Assembly (NCBI RefSeq): GCF_001898325.1
Contig: NZ_MKTR01000021.1
Span: 24,868 to 88,867, forward strand
Reading direction: 5' to 3'
Source: Microbacterium sp. 67-17
GTDB lineage: Bacteria > Actinomycetota > Actinomycetes > Actinomycetales > Microbacteriaceae
Length of the DNA stretch: 64,000 nt
Shown here: one piece after another, positions 9,089 through 19,592 of the stretch
Position numbering within the stretch: position 1 is the stretch's first letter
How the letters are laid out: every line of letters starts with the position of its first letter
Translations under genes and position numbers: made by a program
Notes under the pieces: generated by a model
What the model saw: only the letters and a program-made list of their open reading frames with translations
Told to the model about the DNA's origin: nothing
The model's database searches: none

Positions 9089-9147
9089 GGTCGGGGCATG
9101 TTCGCTCTGAGCGGCACGCGGCGGGGCAGTCGTAACGAGCGCGCGCC

Positions 9148-9153
9148 TAGCAT
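9148..9153 (+). promoter_or_regulatory. -10 element upstream of PAC2 gene
   Basis: TAGCAT is followed by GGAGGC and the ATG at 9160. The expected transcription start coincides with the ATG, although the gap itself also looks like a Shine-Dalgarno sequence. Confidence 0.4.
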
Positions 9154-9159
9154 GGAGGC

Positions 9160-10077
9160 ATGACCTTGTCGGTACCCGTTTATCACCGCGTCGCCAGCGC
9201 CCCGCCGGTGCCCGCGGGTCTGCCACTCGTGATCGCCCTCACCGGTTTCACCGATGCCGGATCTGCCGTGAGCCGGGTCGTCAGCTATGTGAGGGAGGAT
9301 CTGGAGCCGACCCCGATCGCTGTGTTCGAGAACGACATCCTTCTCGATTACCGCGCGCGTCGCCCCGTCATCTCCTTCGAGCACGACCACCTCACTGACT
9401 ATCGCCCTCCCCGGCTGGAGCTCTCCCTCGTTCACGACGCGTTGGGTCAGCCGTTCATCACGCTCACCGGATACGAGCCGGACTTCGCCTGGGACTCGTT
9501 CACGGCAGCAGTTCTCGACCTTGCCGCGGAGCTTGGCGTGTCGAGCGTTACGTGGGTCCACGCGATTCCGATGCCCGTGCCCCACACGCGCCCCCTGGGA
9601 ACGACAGTGAGCGGCACCCGGACGGAGCTGACGGCGGCTCACTCGGTATGGCAGCCCGAGACGCAGGTGCCTGCGACTGTCGGCCACCTTCTCGAGTATC
9701 GCTTTGCGGAAGCCGCGGCGGATGTCGCGGGATTCGTGCTTCTGGTGCCTCATTATCTCGCAGACACGCAATACCCTGCAGCCGCTCTGGCCGCACTCGA
9801 TAGCGTGACGGTGGCCACGGGACTGGTCTTCGCCGGTGACGAGCTTCGCGAAGAGAACCGCGAGTACCTCGAGAAGGTGCAGGAGCAGGTTGGCGGTAGC
9901 GACGAGTTGCAGCGGATGGTCGAGACGCTCGAAGAGCGCTACGACGCCTACATGGCGGGGGCCACGAACGCGACACCGATTATCCATGCCGGCGACCTGC
10001 CGACCGCGGACGAGATCGCCGCTGAGCTGGAGCGGTATCTGGCCAGCCGTCCCGCCGGCGACGACGACAAGGCTTGA
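9160..10077 (+). CDS. PAC2 family protein
   Basis: A 305-residue member of the PAC2 (proteasome assembly chaperone 2-like) family, common in actinobacteria. The family name comes from a eukaryotic proteasome chaperone; the bacterial role is unsettled. The domain covers most of the chain, with GFTDAGSAVSRVVSYV near residue 30 and LGTTVSGTRTELTAAHS near 145, and a charged helical C-terminus with a likely coiled coil (LREENREYLEKVQEQ). It stands alone between pepA, which is divergent, and rpoD. Confidence 0.88.
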   Translation: MTLSVPVYHRVASAPPVPAGLPLVIALTGFTDAGSAVSRVVSYVREDLEPTPIAVFENDILLDYRARRPVISFEHDHLTDYRPPRLELSLVHDALGQPFITLTGYEPDFAWDSFTAAVLDLAAELGVSSVTWVHAIPMPVPHTRPLGTTVSGTRTELTAAHSVWQPETQVPATVGHLLEYRFAEAAADVAGFVLLVPHYLADTQYPAAALAALDSVTVATGLVFAGDELREENREYLEKVQEQVGGSDELQRMVETLEERYDAYMAGATNATPIIHAGDLPTADEIAAELERYLASRPAGDDDKA

Positions 10078-10300
10078 CGACCAGCATCTCGGAATAGGTA
10101 GCGCGTCACACACGTTGTGATTGATATCCGTTCGCGCGGCCGGGGGAGTAGGCCAGGAATCGCGTACGGAGTATGAGACAATGGTGGTTCGACCCATTGT
10201 CACCCGTAGCCGTCAGACGCTTCGGGACTTGACAAGGGTCTTACTAGCGTCCGAAACCAACAGCGCGGCAATCAGATTGCCGTGCGCTGAGAGGCGAAAC
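10078..10300 (+). promoter_or_regulatory. Upstream region of the principal sigma gene
   Basis: A 223-base stretch without a gene. It holds an 8-bp inverted repeat (GACAATGG / CCATTGTC, 10177-10201) and a TTGACA at 10229-10234, a good -35 element. No equally good -10 is found at the usual spacing; TTACTA at 10241 is too close. GAGAGGCG lies just before the GTG at 10301. Confidence 0.4.
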
Positions 10301-11677
10301 GTGACCGCAAGCACGACACCCACCCGTACGCGCGCCAAGAAGGCCGACGCGGACGATCTGGCAACGGAGATCGAGAGCGACGACGAGGTCGCCACGACTG
10401 CTGCCAGCAAGCGTCCCGCAGCCAAGAAGCGTAGTGGTGCGGCGGGCGCAAAGGCCAGTGCCAGGAAGACATCCACGAAGACTGCGGATGACGATGCCGA
10501 CGACATCGACGAGGACGAAGAACTCGACGAGGCTGATGTTGACGGCGACGACGAGGCAGCCGATGACGAGTCGTCCGACTCGGAGTCATCGGATGATGCA
10601 GCCGACTCGCCGGCCGCGAAGGACGCGTCTGACGACGACGACGCTGACGATGACGACAAGCCCGGCAAGCCTGTCTTCACCGAGCCGCTCCCTACTGGCG
10701 CCATCGTCATCACCTCGAGCGACGAGGATGATGTCCCGGTCTACTCGACGCAGATCACCGGCGCGACAGCCGACCCGGTCAAGGATTATCTGAAGCAGAT
10801 CGGTAAGGTTCCGCTGCTGAACGCGGCCGAAGAGGTCGAGCTCGCTATGCGGATCGAGGCGGGTCTGTTCGCCGAAGAGAAGCTGTCGAACATGACGCCG
10901 GCAGAGAAGTCCAGCCAGCTTGGCCTGGACCTGCAGTGGATAGCCCGCGACGGTCAGCGCGCCAAGAGCCACCTGCTCGGAGCTAACCTGCGCCTGGTGG
11001 TCTCGCTTGCGAAGCGCTACACGGGTCGCGGGATGCAATTCCTCGACCTCATCCAGGAGGGAAACCTCGGCCTCATCCGTGCCGTCGAGAAGTTCGACTA
11101 CACGAAGGGCTTCAAGTTCTCGACCTACGCGACGTGGTGGATTCGTCAGGCGATCACCCGCGCGATGGCAGATCAGGCCCGCACCATCCGTATCCCGGTG
11201 CACATGGTCGAGGTCATCAACAAGCTCGCCCGCGTCCAGCGTCAGATGCTGCAGGACCTCGGTCGCGAGCCCACCCCCGAAGAGCTCAGCCGTGAGCTGG
11301 ACATGACCCCCGAGAAGGTCATCGAGGTCCAGAAGTATGGCCGCGAGCCGATCTCGCTGCACACGCCGCTCGGTGAGGATGGTGACAGCGAGTTCGGTGA
11401 CCTCATTGAAGACACCGAGGCTGTCGTCCCGGCTGACGCTGTCGGGTTCACGATGCTGCAGCGTCAGCTCGAGTCCCTGCTCGACTCGCTCTCGGAGCGA
11501 GAGGCCGGCGTCATCCGCATGCGTTTCGGACTCGGCGATGGCCAGCCCAAGACGCTCGACCAGATCGGCGACACCTTCGGCGTGACCCGTGAGCGGATCC
11601 GCCAGATCGAATCGAAGACGATGGCCAAACTTCGCCACCCGTCGCGGTCGCAGTCCCTGCGGGACTATCTGGAATGA
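10301..11677 (+). CDS. rpoD: Principal RNA polymerase sigma factor
   Basis: Housekeeping sigma-70 (SigA/HrdB class), 458 residues. The first 150 residues are low-complexity: basic Lys/Arg/Ala, then runs of Asp and Glu, the actinobacterial type of N-terminus. Region 1.2 begins near [16 protein letters not shown]. Region 2 contains [20 protein letters not shown] and [12 protein letters not shown], which bind and melt the -10. Region 3 follows. Region 4 ends the protein with [20 protein letters not shown], the helix-turn-helix for the -35. The GTG at 10301 is preferred because GAGAGGCG precedes it; the frame stays open 60 codons upstream without family-like sequence. It is coupled to the next gene. 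Confidence 0.96.
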   Translation: MTASTTPTRTRAKKADADDLATEIESDDEVATTAASKRPAAKKRSGAAGAKASARKTSTKTADDDADDIDEDEELDEADVDGDDEAADDESSDSESSDDAADSPAAKDASDDDDADDDDKPGKPVFTEPLPTGAIVITSSDEDDVPVYSTQITGATADPVKDYLKQIGKVPLLNAAEEVELAMRIEAGLFAEEKLSNMTPAEKSSQLGLDLQWIARDGQRAKSHLLGANLRLVVSLAKRYTGRGMQFLDLIQEGNLGLIRAVEKFDYTKGFKFSTYATWWIRQAITRAMADQARTIRIPVHMVEVINKLARVQRQMLQDLGREPTPEELSRELDMTPEKVIEVQKYGREPISLHTPLGEDGDSEFGDLIEDTEAVVPADAVGFTMLQRQLESLLDSLSEREAGVIRMRFGLGDGQPKTLDQIGDTFGVTRERIRQIESKTMAKLRHPSRSQSLRDYLE

Positions 11678-12372
11678 CCGGCGTCGCCAACGAGGGGAAG
11701 TCGCTCGACGTCGAGATCGACGGCACGAGCTATCGCCGGATTCCGATCCGCACGCGCGTCGTGATGCCCGGTGACGACCTGGATGCCATCATCCGCGAGT
11801 ACGCCCTCGAGAACGCTGTCGCCGGCGACACGCTGTTCGTCACCGAGAAGATCGTCGCGATCACGCAGGGTCGCTCGTACGCGGTCTCGGATATCCAGCC
11901 GCGCAAGCTGGCGCTCTTCCTCTCGCGGTACGTGACCCGAACTCCGTACGGGATCGGCCTCGGAATGCCCGAGACCATGGAGATGGCGCTGCGCGAGTGC
12001 GGCACGCCCCGCATCCTGTTCGCTGCGGCAGTCTCGGCAGTGACGAAGGCGTTCGGGCGTTCAGGTGACTTCTACCGGATCGCCGGAGACCGAGCCCGTG
12101 CGATCGACGGCCCGACGAGTGGGACGATCCCGCCCTATAACAGTGCTGTCGTACTGGGCCCCGAGCGTCCGCGCGAGGTGGCTCAGCATCTGAAGACGCT
12201 GCTGGCCCCCGGTGTCGAGGTTGCGGTGGTGGACATCAACGACCTGGGGGGGAACATCCTCGGGTCGACGCTCTCGAAGAGCGACGAGAAGACGCTGCTC
12301 TCCGTGCTTCGCGACAACCCCCTGGGCCAGGGCCACCAGTCCACGCCGCTCGGAATCGTGCGCGCCGTCTAG
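11674..12372 (+). CDS. CofE-like (F420-0:glutamate ligase family) protein
   Basis: A 232-residue protein related to CofE/FbiB, the ligase that adds glutamates to coenzyme F420. The family-like part is [15 protein letters not shown]...[18 protein letters not shown] near residues 32-72, and the [18 protein letters not shown] region with [12 protein letters not shown] near the end. The typical CofE C-terminal GRPxR-type motif is not seen, so a different substrate is possible. Its ATG overlaps the rpoD stop codon by four bases (ATGA), which is unusual for a cofactor gene. No other F420 biosynthesis gene is in the window. Confidence 0.75.
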   Translation: MTGVANEGKSLDVEIDGTSYRRIPIRTRVVMPGDDLDAIIREYALENAVAGDTLFVTEKIVAITQGRSYAVSDIQPRKLALFLSRYVTRTPYGIGLGMPETMEMALRECGTPRILFAAAVSAVTKAFGRSGDFYRIAGDRARAIDGPTSGTIPPYNSAVVLGPERPREVAQHLKTLLAPGVEVAVVDINDLGGNILGSTLSKSDEKTLLSVLRDNPLGQGHQSTPLGIVRAV

Positions 12373-12378
12373 CGCTAC

Positions 12379-13395
12379 TCAGAAGCCGATCGCAGCCCGG
12401 TACCGGGGCTTGTGGCCGGTACGGATGCCGGTCACGCTGGGCTTGTTCTCGTAGACCCCTGCCGCCCAGTTCCCTTCGACGAGGACCGGACCGGCGGGAG
12501 TCACGACGACGTCCCAGCCGACATAGCGCACCGTGGGAACGACGCGTGCCACCGCATCGATGAAGAGCTTCACCTCGTCGAGCATCGGCAGAGTGAAGTC
12601 CGAGATACGGCGTCCGGTGTCGGGGTGCAGTTCGTGCACGTTGCCGTGAGAGTCGTAGCCGGCGCCCACCGCCCGGCCGTCGTCATCGAGCATCGAATAG
12701 AAGCCGCCGAAGCTCATCTGATCGCTGACCTCTCCGCGGCCGAACTTCTGCGCCATGGCGAGGATGTGTGTGCGTTCGCCGTCGAAGAAGGTCGTCACCC
12801 GGGTCGTATTCACCGTGCCCGGGCAGAAAGCAGCAAGGTCAGGATGCTGGATGATCACCTCTTCTGCGAGGAGTTCGCCGCGCTCGAGCAGACCCGTGTG
12901 GAAGGCCGCCCAATCTGTCACGGCGTCCGCCCGATAGCGGTGCACGCCGGATCCTGCCTGACCGACCGGCTCCTTGACGATGACGGTGCCGTGGCGCTCG
13001 ACGAAGTCGCGCAGTCCTTTCGCGTTGTCGGGCGTGATCGTCATCCATTCGCGGTGGAGGAATGGCGCAAACGTGCGGTTGAACGCGATCTTGTTGTGGA
13101 ACTGGGAACGGTGCCGCGGATCGTCGTAGCGCTGTGACAACTCGTTCGAGACGGGATGCGTCATGTAGGTGTCGCGCTCCGCGCGGGTCAGCATCGCGAA
13201 GTCGTAGTCGACGTAATCCTGGAATCCCACCTGACGCACGCCCGCCGACCAGAGCATGTCGGCGAGCACGGCAGGAGCCCACCGATCGTGCTCCCGTGAC
13301 GCTTCGCGCGCGCGCTGCCACAGCGACACGACATCGATCCGTCGTGCGCGCGCGGCGCGGTAGTGCATCCGCGTCAGCGGATCAAGCGAAGCCAT
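12379..13395 (-). CDS. Sugar-transfer associated ATP-grasp protein
   Basis: A 338-residue ATP-grasp enzyme. Visible features are the nucleotide-binding lysine and glycine loop in VIVKEPVGQAGSGVHRY near residue 140, the LLAEEVIIQHPDLAAF strand, RVTTFFDGERTHILAM, and the metal-binding end PVLVEGNWAAGVYENK. It most resembles the sugar-transfer associated ATP-grasp group often found in polysaccharide clusters, where the reaction is mostly unknown. No glycosyltransferase is nearby. It converges on the CofE-like gene with only six bases between the stops. Confidence 0.75.
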   Translation of the reverse strand: MASLDPLTRMHYRAARARRIDVVSLWQRAREASREHDRWAPAVLADMLWSAGVRQVGFQDYVDYDFAMLTRAERDTYMTHPVSNELSQRYDDPRHRSQFHNKIAFNRTFAPFLHREWMTITPDNAKGLRDFVERHGTVIVKEPVGQAGSGVHRYRADAVTDWAAFHTGLLERGELLAEEVIIQHPDLAAFCPGTVNTTRVTTFFDGERTHILAMAQKFGRGEVSDQMSFGGFYSMLDDDGRAVGAGYDSHGNVHELHPDTGRRISDFTLPMLDEVKLFIDAVARVVPTVRYVGWDVVVTPAGPVLVEGNWAAGVYENKPSVTGIRTGHKPRYRAAIGF

Positions 13396-13427
13396 TCAGG
13401 GGGTACGGGGTGTTCGGTGTGCTGAAA

Positions 13428-13643
13428 TCATTCAGCGCTGAGACGGTGCGTCTCGTCGTGCCAGCTCGTCGCGACCTCGCGCAGCTTCTCTTCGTAGCGG
13501 CGTCCGTGGTGGGCGCAGAAGAGCAGCTCGCTGCCGTTGACTTCGGCGGCGATGTAGGCCTGAGCGCCGCACGAGTCGCAACGGTCGGCCGCGGTAAGAC
13601 GGCTCTCGATGACGTCGATCTCTGCGGGGGAAAGGGTAGCCAT
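13428..13643 (-). CDS. DUF7455 small zinc-ribbon protein
   Basis: A 71-residue protein with CDSCGAQAYI near residue 22 and FCAHHGRRYEEKL near 48; these Cys/His pairs look like a zinc ribbon. Function unknown; the family is actinobacterial and frequently sits between sigA and parE, as here. The ATG at 13643 is preferred because GAGGAGG lies seven bases upstream; an in-frame ATG two codons earlier touches the Shine-Dalgarno sequence and is less likely. Confidence 0.85.
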   Translation of the reverse strand: MATLSPAEIDVIESRLTAADRCDSCGAQAYIAAEVNGSELLFCAHHGRRYEEKLREVATSWHDETHRLSAE

Positions 13644-13795
13644 GGTCATGCCTCCTCGGTGCGTCACTCCTGGCGGTGTCATGACATACAACCATGGGGA
13701 TGTTTCGGGTATGCCGCGAACGGGTCACATTTCGCTGAGCGCGTACGCGGGTACGCAGCGCAGCGTGCCTGCCGGCCGATCGATGGGGCCGCGCG

Positions 13796-13801
13796 TAGTC
13801 T
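13796..13801 (+). promoter_or_regulatory. -10 element upstream of parE
   Basis: TAGTCT lies eight bases before the parE GTG at 13810. The leader would be only one or two bases long, and there is no Shine-Dalgarno sequence in the gap. Confidence 0.4.
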
Positions 13802-13809
13802 GAACGATT

Positions 13810-15882
13810 GTGACCTCCGAGTACTCCGCCCATCATCTTCAGGTGCTTGAAGGCCTCGAGGCCGTCCGCAAGCGGCCTGGAATGTACATCGGATCGACCG
13901 ACTCGCGCGGTCTGATGCACTGCCTCTGGGAGATCATCGACAACTCCGTCGACGAGGCACTGGCCGGGCACGGGTCGACAATCGAGATCGTTCTCCATGC
14001 CGACGGAAGCGTTGAAGTGCGAGACCGTGCCCGCGGGATTCCGGTCGACATCGAACCGCGCACTGGGCTGTCGGGCGTCGAGGTCGTGTTCACGAAGCTG
14101 CACGCCGGCGGAAAGTTTGGCTCTGGGTCGTACAGCGCCTCGGGCGGTCTGCACGGCGTGGGAGCGTCAGTCGTCAACGCCCTGTCGGAGCGATTGGATG
14201 TCGAGGTCGACCGGGGCGGCAAGACGTGGGCGATGTCGTTCCACCGTGGTGAGCCGGGCGAGTTCGCGGGCCCCACGCCTGACTCTGCCTTCACACCGTT
14301 CGAGAAGAGTTCCACTCTTCGTGCGGTCGGGAAGGTTGCCAAGGGTGTCACGGGAACGCGCATTCGGTACTGGGCCGATCGGCAGATCTTTACTCGTGAC
14401 GCGGCGTTCTCGCTTGAGGACCTGCAGCAGCGGGCGCGCCAGACGGCGTTCCTCGTGCCGGGCCTATCGATCACGATCACCGACGAACGTGACCCCGAGG
14501 CGCCGCTCACGACGGAGTATCGCTTCGATGGCGGGATCTCGGAGTTCGCGGAGTTCCTCGCTCCGGATGCCGCGGTCACCGATACCTGGCGACTGCAGGG
14601 CACCGGTACCTTCACCGAGACTGTTCCCGTGCTCCAGGCATCCGGGACCATGGTTCCGACCGAACTCGAGAGATCGTGTGAGGTCGATGTCGCGGTTCGG
14701 TGGGGGACCGGCTACGAGACCACGATGCGATCGTTCGTGAACATCATCGCGACGCCGAAGGGTGGCACGCACCAGCAAGGCTTCGAAGCCGGCCTGATGA
14801 AGGTGATTCGCGCCCAGGTCGAGCAGAACGCGCGCAGGCTGAAGGTCGGCAACGACAAGCTCGACAAGGACGACATCCTGGCGGGGCTCACAGTCGTGCT
14901 CACGGTGAGGGTTCCCGAGCCGCAGTTCGAGGGGCAGACGAAGGAGGTCCTCGGCACCCCGGCCGTGCGCCAGATCGTCTCGACCGTGGTCTCCCGCGAG
15001 CTCGCGGCACGATTCGCCTCCACCAAGCGCGACGACAAGGCGCAGACGTCGCTCTTGCTCGACAAGGTCGTCGCCGAGATGAAGGCTCGCATCTCAGCCC
15101 GCGCGCACAAGGAGACGCAGCGTCGCAAGAACGCGCTGGAGTCATCGTCGCTTCCGGCCAAGTTGGTGGACTGCCGCTCGAACGACGTCGCCGACTCTGA
15201 GCTCTTCATCGTCGAGGGTGATTCGGCTCTGGGCACTGCCAAGCTCGCGCGCAACAGCGAGTATCAGGCGTTGCTTCCGATTCGCGGGAAGATCCTCAAC
15301 GTCCAGAAGGCGTCGATCAGCGACATGCTCTCCAACGCGGAATGCGCATCGATCATCCAGGTCATCGGTGCCGGATCGGGTCGCTCGTTCGACATCAGCA
15401 CGGCGCGCTACGGCAAGGTGATCCTCATGAGCGACGCCGACGTCGACGGCGCTCACATCCGTACGCTCCTGCTCACCCTCTTCTTCCGTTACATGCGGCC
15501 ACTGATCGAAGAAGGCCGAGTGTTTGCCGCCGTTCCGCCGCTTCACCGCGTCATCGTGAAGCATCCCGGGTCCAAGCCCAACGAGACGCTCTACACCTAC
15601 AGTGAGGCAGAGCTCCATGGTCTGCTGAGCCGGCTGACCAAGGCCGGCCGCACGTGGCAGGAGCCCATTCAGCGCTACAAGGGCCTCGGTGAAATGGATG
15701 CCGAGCAGCTCGCGACCACCACGATGGATCGCGCTGGTCGTACCCTGCGTCGCGTTCGGGTTCAGGATGCCGAAGCCGCGGCATCCGTCTTCGAACTGCT
15801 CATGGGCAATGACGTCGCGCCGCGGCGCGAGTTTCTGATCGAGTCGTCGGACCGGCTCGCTCGCGAGCGCATCGACGCCTGA
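13810..15882 (+). CDS. parE: Type IIA topoisomerase subunit B
   Basis: ATPase/TOPRIM subunit of a type IIA topoisomerase that acts on DNA supercoils or catenanes. The 690-residue protein has a GHKL ATPase domain (IDNSVDEALAG for ATP and Mg binding near residue 40, GLHGVGASVVNAL near 112). A transducer domain follows. The TOPRIM domain has FIVEGDSALGTAK near 465 and the DxD of SDADVDGAHIRTLLLT near 540. The sequence and its parC neighbour favour topoisomerase IV over gyrase, but this cannot be settled without seeing gyrBA. The start is the GTG at 13810. Confidence 0.92.
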   Translation: MTSEYSAHHLQVLEGLEAVRKRPGMYIGSTDSRGLMHCLWEIIDNSVDEALAGHGSTIEIVLHADGSVEVRDRARGIPVDIEPRTGLSGVEVVFTKLHAGGKFGSGSYSASGGLHGVGASVVNALSERLDVEVDRGGKTWAMSFHRGEPGEFAGPTPDSAFTPFEKSSTLRAVGKVAKGVTGTRIRYWADRQIFTRDAAFSLEDLQQRARQTAFLVPGLSITITDERDPEAPLTTEYRFDGGISEFAEFLAPDAAVTDTWRLQGTGTFTETVPVLQASGTMVPTELERSCEVDVAVRWGTGYETTMRSFVNIIATPKGGTHQQGFEAGLMKVIRAQVEQNARRLKVGNDKLDKDDILAGLTVVLTVRVPEPQFEGQTKEVLGTPAVRQIVSTVVSRELAARFASTKRDDKAQTSLLLDKVVAEMKARISARAHKETQRRKNALESSSLPAKLVDCRSNDVADSELFIVEGDSALGTAKLARNSEYQALLPIRGKILNVQKASISDMLSNAECASIIQVIGAGSGRSFDISTARYGKVILMSDADVDGAHIRTLLLTLFFRYMRPLIEEGRVFAAVPPLHRVIVKHPGSKPNETLYTYSEAELHGLLSRLTKAGRTWQEPIQRYKGLGEMDAEQLATTTMDRAGRTLRRVRVQDAEAAASVFELLMGNDVAPRREFLIESSDRLARERIDA

Positions 15883-15906
15883 GCGACGCCTGAGCGACGC
15901 CTTGAG
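15874..15906. repeat. Three tandem 11-bp units at the parE stop
   Basis: Two exact copies of GACGCCTGAGC (15874-15884, 15885-15895) and a third variant copy follow one another across the parE stop codon into the 34-base gap to parC. This looks like replication slippage. Confidence 0.7.
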
Positions 15907-15916
15907 GCGATCGGGC

Positions 15917-18376
15917 TCAGCGGACGACGGTGCCGATCGCGGCGACGCCGGCTTCCAGCGATACCCCGGATGCGTCGCGCTTGGCGCCGGCGGGCGGCAG
16001 GGTTCGTGCTGCACCGTCCTGCGCTACGGCGCGCGGGTCGGACCCCGCCCAGGCCAGAACCAGCCGGTCTTCACCCTTCAGGAGCCGGTGCGCGCGAACG
16101 CCGCCGGTTGCGCGACCCTTCGGGGGAAACTCGCTCAGCGGCGACACCTTGCCAGAGCTCACGTCTGCACCGGCCAGCGCGCCTGCGCTTCCCGCCGCCG
16201 TCACCACGACTGCCTCGGCAGCATCCGCGGCTGGGATCACGGCGAAGCCGATGACAGCAGCGCCCGAGCCCAAGCGGATACCGGCCATGCCGCCGGCCGC
16301 GCGTCCCTGAGCACGCACGGCGCTCGCGTCGAAACGCAGCAGCTGCGCATCGTCGGTGACGAAGAGAAGCTCGGCGTCATCGGGAGCCAGCGCCCCGCCG
16401 ACGACAGCGTCGCCGGGCTTCAAGGCGATGATCTCGATCTCGTCACGAGCGGCGATTTCGCTCGGCAGCACGCGCTTGACGACACCCTGCGCGGTACCGA
16501 TCGCGAGCGGGGTTGCGCCGTCCAGGGGAACGATCGCGACGACGTGTTCACCGCCCGCAAGTCCGAGGTACTGGTCTGCGCGGGTCCCTGCAGCAAGCTG
16601 CACCGCGTTACCGGGAACCGACGGGAGGTCGACGGGGGAGAAGCGCACGAGGCGTCCACGGGTGGTGAGCGCCCCGAGGTGGCCGCGGGTTGTCGCATCG
16701 GCGGCGCTACGGATCGCATCATGCTTCGACCGGCGTGTGGGCGAGACGATCCCGCCACCGGTAGCCTGCGGATCGAGGTCGGCCCGAACCATGCGACCCG
16801 TAGCCGAGAGGAACACTCGGCACGGGGTATCGGCGATCTGCAGATCCACGGGCTTCTTCGACGACGAGCGCGAAGCGACGGGTCCACCATTGAGCAGCAG
16901 AGTCCGGCGCGGCGTACCGAAAGCCTCGGCCGCGGCATCCAGCTCTGTGGCGACCTGTGCGCGGATCAACCTATCGCTCGCGAGCAGCGCCTCCAGCTCG
17001 GCGATCTCAGCCTTCAACGCGTCACGTTCCTGCTCGAGCTCGAGGCGCGAGAAGCGCGTGAGCCTGCGCAGACGAAGCTCAAGAATGTACTCGGCTTGCG
17101 GCTGGGAGAGGTCGAACACCTCCATGAGGCGAGTGCGGGCCTGCTCGCCGTCGTCGGACGCGCGGATCACCTGGATGACTTCGTCGATGTCGACGATTGC
17201 GATCAAGAGACCCTCGACCAGGTGCAACCGCTCACGTCGTTTGCCCAGGCGGTGCCGACTGCGCCGCGTCACGACCTCGATGCGGTGCCCGACGTACACC
17301 TCGAGCATCTCCTTGAGGCCGAGCGTCTGCGGCTGCCCTTCGACAAGCGCAACGTTGTTGATGCCGAAGGAGTCCTCCAGTGGCGTCAGTCGGTACAGCT
17401 GCTCGAGCACGGCGTTCGGGTCGAATCCGGTCTTGATCCCGATGACCAGCTGCAGGCCGCGGTGCCGATCGGTGAGGTCTGTGACGTCGGCAATGCCCTG
17501 CAGCTTCTTGGACGTGACGGCATCCTTGATCTTCTCGATCACCCGCTCGGGGCCGACGAGGTACGGGAGCTCAGTCACCACGAGGCCCGTGCGTCGGGGG
17601 CCCAGCGACTCGATCGACACCTTCGCGCGGGTCCTGACCGATCCGCGACCCTTGGAATAGGCATCCTTCACCCCGTCGAGTCCGACGATGATGCCGCCCG
17701 ACGGGAAGTCGGGTCCGGGAACGAATTCCATGAGCTCTTCGACGGAGGCCTGGGGGTTCTCGAGCAGATGAATGGCTGCCGCTACCACCTCGATGAGGTT
17801 GTGCGGCGCCATGTTCGTGGCCATACCCACAGCGATGCCCGATGCGCCATTGACCAGCAGGTTCGGGAAGGCTGCGGGCAGGACCGCCGGCTGCTGGAAC
17901 TGTCCGTCGTAGTTCGGGATGAAATCGACAACGTCCTCATCCAGGTTCTCGGTAAGCGCGAGCGCGGCGGCTGCCAGTCGCGCCTCGGTGTACCGGGGCG
18001 CAGCGGGACCGTCATCCAGCGACCCGAAGTTGCCGTGCCCGTCTACCAGCGGCACGCGCAGCGAAAAGGGCTGCGCCAGGCGTACGAGGGCGTCGTAGAT
18101 CGCCGCGTCGCCATGGGGGTGGAGTTTTCCCATGACCTCGCCCACGACGCGGGAGCTCTTCACGTGGCCACGGTCGGGCCGCAGCCCCATGTCTGCCATT
18201 TGGAAGAGGATGCGGCGCTGCACCGGCTTCAAACCATCGCGGGCGTCGGGGAGGGCCCGCGAGTAGATCACCGAGTACGCGTACTCGAGGAACGAGCCCT
18301 GCATCTCTGCTGCGACGTCGACATCCTCGATCCGCTCGGCGACCTCAGCGGGCTGGGGGGGACGGGATGACGGCAT
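15917..18376 (-). CDS. parC: Type IIA topoisomerase subunit A
   Basis: DNA-cleaving subunit that pairs with ParE. The 819-residue protein opens with the breakage-reunion domain: [13 protein letters not shown], the HPHGD motif near residue 86, and [10 protein letters not shown] with the DNA-linking tyrosine at about residue 129. A coiled-coil and a C-terminal beta-pinwheel domain of repeated blades follow from about residue 500. A GyrA-box (QRRGGKG) is not seen, which supports ParC over GyrA. parE and parC converge end to end rather than forming the usual operon. Confidence 0.92.
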   Translation of the reverse strand: MPSSRPPQPAEVAERIEDVDVAAEMQGSFLEYAYSVIYSRALPDARDGLKPVQRRILFQMADMGLRPDRGHVKSSRVVGEVMGKLHPHGDAAIYDALVRLAQPFSLRVPLVDGHGNFGSLDDGPAAPRYTEARLAAAALALTENLDEDVVDFIPNYDGQFQQPAVLPAAFPNLLVNGASGIAVGMATNMAPHNLIEVVAAAIHLLENPQASVEELMEFVPGPDFPSGGIIVGLDGVKDAYSKGRGSVRTRAKVSIESLGPRRTGLVVTELPYLVGPERVIEKIKDAVTSKKLQGIADVTDLTDRHRGLQLVIGIKTGFDPNAVLEQLYRLTPLEDSFGINNVALVEGQPQTLGLKEMLEVYVGHRIEVVTRRSRHRLGKRRERLHLVEGLLIAIVDIDEVIQVIRASDDGEQARTRLMEVFDLSQPQAEYILELRLRRLTRFSRLELEQERDALKAEIAELEALLASDRLIRAQVATELDAAAEAFGTPRRTLLLNGGPVASRSSSKKPVDLQIADTPCRVFLSATGRMVRADLDPQATGGGIVSPTRRSKHDAIRSAADATTRGHLGALTTRGRLVRFSPVDLPSVPGNAVQLAAGTRADQYLGLAGGEHVVAIVPLDGATPLAIGTAQGVVKRVLPSEIAARDEIEIIALKPGDAVVGGALAPDDAELLFVTDDAQLLRFDASAVRAQGRAAGGMAGIRLGSGAAVIGFAVIPAADAAEAVVVTAAGSAGALAGADVSSGKVSPLSEFPPKGRATGGVRAHRLLKGEDRLVLAWAGSDPRAVAQDGAARTLPPAGAKRDASGVSLEAGVAAIGTVVR

Positions 18377-18447
18377 GACAAAACCTCGGACGCTGGAACG
18401 GACGCACCTCGCCCTGCGGGAAGAGGGCGCGTGGGAGACTGGCGTGG

Positions 18448-19569
18448 ATGCCGATCACACTACCTGCGCACTCGCCGAGAACCCGGAGCCTCACCGACGT
18501 CGTGCCGGAGATGTTTCGTTCGCTGCGTGGAGAGGGCACCTGGCTGAGGCCTGTTCGCAGCGCCGTCCTGGTCTTGTTGGACGGCGTGGGTGCGGCACAG
18601 CTGCGGGCCCGATCTGGACACGCGAGGTTTCTTGCGAGCGTCGGTGGTCCACGGGATGTCGCGCGCACGACGTTCCCCTCGACGACGGCGAGCGCGCTCA
18701 CCAGTCTGCTCACCGCGACATCCCCCGGGCGCAACGGCATGCTCGGGTATCGCGTGCGCGTTCCCGCGACGGGCCGCGTTGCCAACCTGCTGCATGGGTG
18801 GGAAGACGGCGATCTGCCGATGGATTGGCAGCCGCAGACGCCGCTCACCCGTCCACAGGCTCAGCACGGGCCCGTCTACGTGGTCTCGAAACCGGAGTTC
18901 GCCACCACGGGCTTCACCCGTTCGACCACCGACGGTGCCGAGTTCATCGGGGTCTCGGATCTCGATGAACGAATCGCCCGCGCCGGGGCGATCGCTGCGC
19001 AGCATCCGGGGAGCTTCACCTACCTGTACGTTCCCGAACTCGACGGCATCGGCCACCGTGCCGGCTGGGAGTCGGGGGCATGGACCGACGGTCTCGAACG
19101 CGTGGATGCTGCCCTTCGCGACCTCGCGCGTGCAGCGCCCCCGGTAGGCGTACTCATCACCGCCGATCACGGGATGATCGACGTGCCTGCGAGCCGTCAT
19201 GTCCTCCTGGATGACGGTGACCCACGCCTCGAGGGGGTCGCCGACATCGCGGGCGAACCACGCATGCTGCATCTGTATACGCAGCCGCAGGCAGCGGATG
19301 CGGTGGCCGGTGTCTGGCGGGCAGCCGACGCCGAGCGGGCCTGGGTCATGACCCGTGACGAAGCGATCGCCGCCGGGGTCTTCGGATCCGTGAGCCTGGA
19401 CATGGTCCACCGGATCGGGGACGTTCTCGTCGCAGCCAGAGCACGGGTCGCCTACTACGACAACCGGCTCGACGACCGGTCTCCCCAGCGCATGGTCGGG
19501 CAGCACGGTTCGCTGACGCTCGAGGAATCTGTCGTTCCGCTGCTTCGAGCCGGCGCATACGCCGCCTGA
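18448..19569 (+). CDS. Alkaline phosphatase-superfamily phosphodiesterase
   Basis: A 373-residue member of the type I phosphodiesterase/nucleotide pyrophosphatase family. Metal and nucleophile motifs are [12 protein letters not shown] near residue 40, [11 protein letters not shown] with the probable nucleophilic Thr near 75, [11 protein letters not shown] near 195, [11 protein letters not shown] near 236 and the final [10 protein letters not shown]. No signal peptide is evident, so it is probably cytoplasmic. The substrate is unknown. A weak GAGACT lies seven bases before the ATG, which may mean a leaderless transcript. It is divergent from parC and converges with sepH. Confidence 0.85.
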   Translation: MPITLPAHSPRTRSLTDVVPEMFRSLRGEGTWLRPVRSAVLVLLDGVGAAQLRARSGHARFLASVGGPRDVARTTFPSTTASALTSLLTATSPGRNGMLGYRVRVPATGRVANLLHGWEDGDLPMDWQPQTPLTRPQAQHGPVYVVSKPEFATTGFTRSTTDGAEFIGVSDLDERIARAGAIAAQHPGSFTYLYVPELDGIGHRAGWESGAWTDGLERVDAALRDLARAAPPVGVLITADHGMIDVPASRHVLLDDGDPRLEGVADIAGEPRMLHLYTQPQAADAVAGVWRAADAERAWVMTRDEAIAAGVFGSVSLDMVHRIGDVLVAARARVAYYDNRLDDRSPQRMVGQHGSLTLEESVVPLLRAGAYAA

Positions 19570-19592
19570 CCGTGATCGCGGCGTCCTCGGGG

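Noticed and set aside
10229-10255. Complete sigma-70 promoter for rpoD from TTGACA
   Set aside because: The hexamer at 17-base spacing (CGAAAC) is not a credible -10, so only the -35 is noted.
15902-18370. Very long open frame antisense to parC, and similar ones antisense to glnA and fadB
   Set aside because: The high GC content leaves opposite frames open; these have no start signals and their translations are Arg/Val/Asp-rich with no family motifs.
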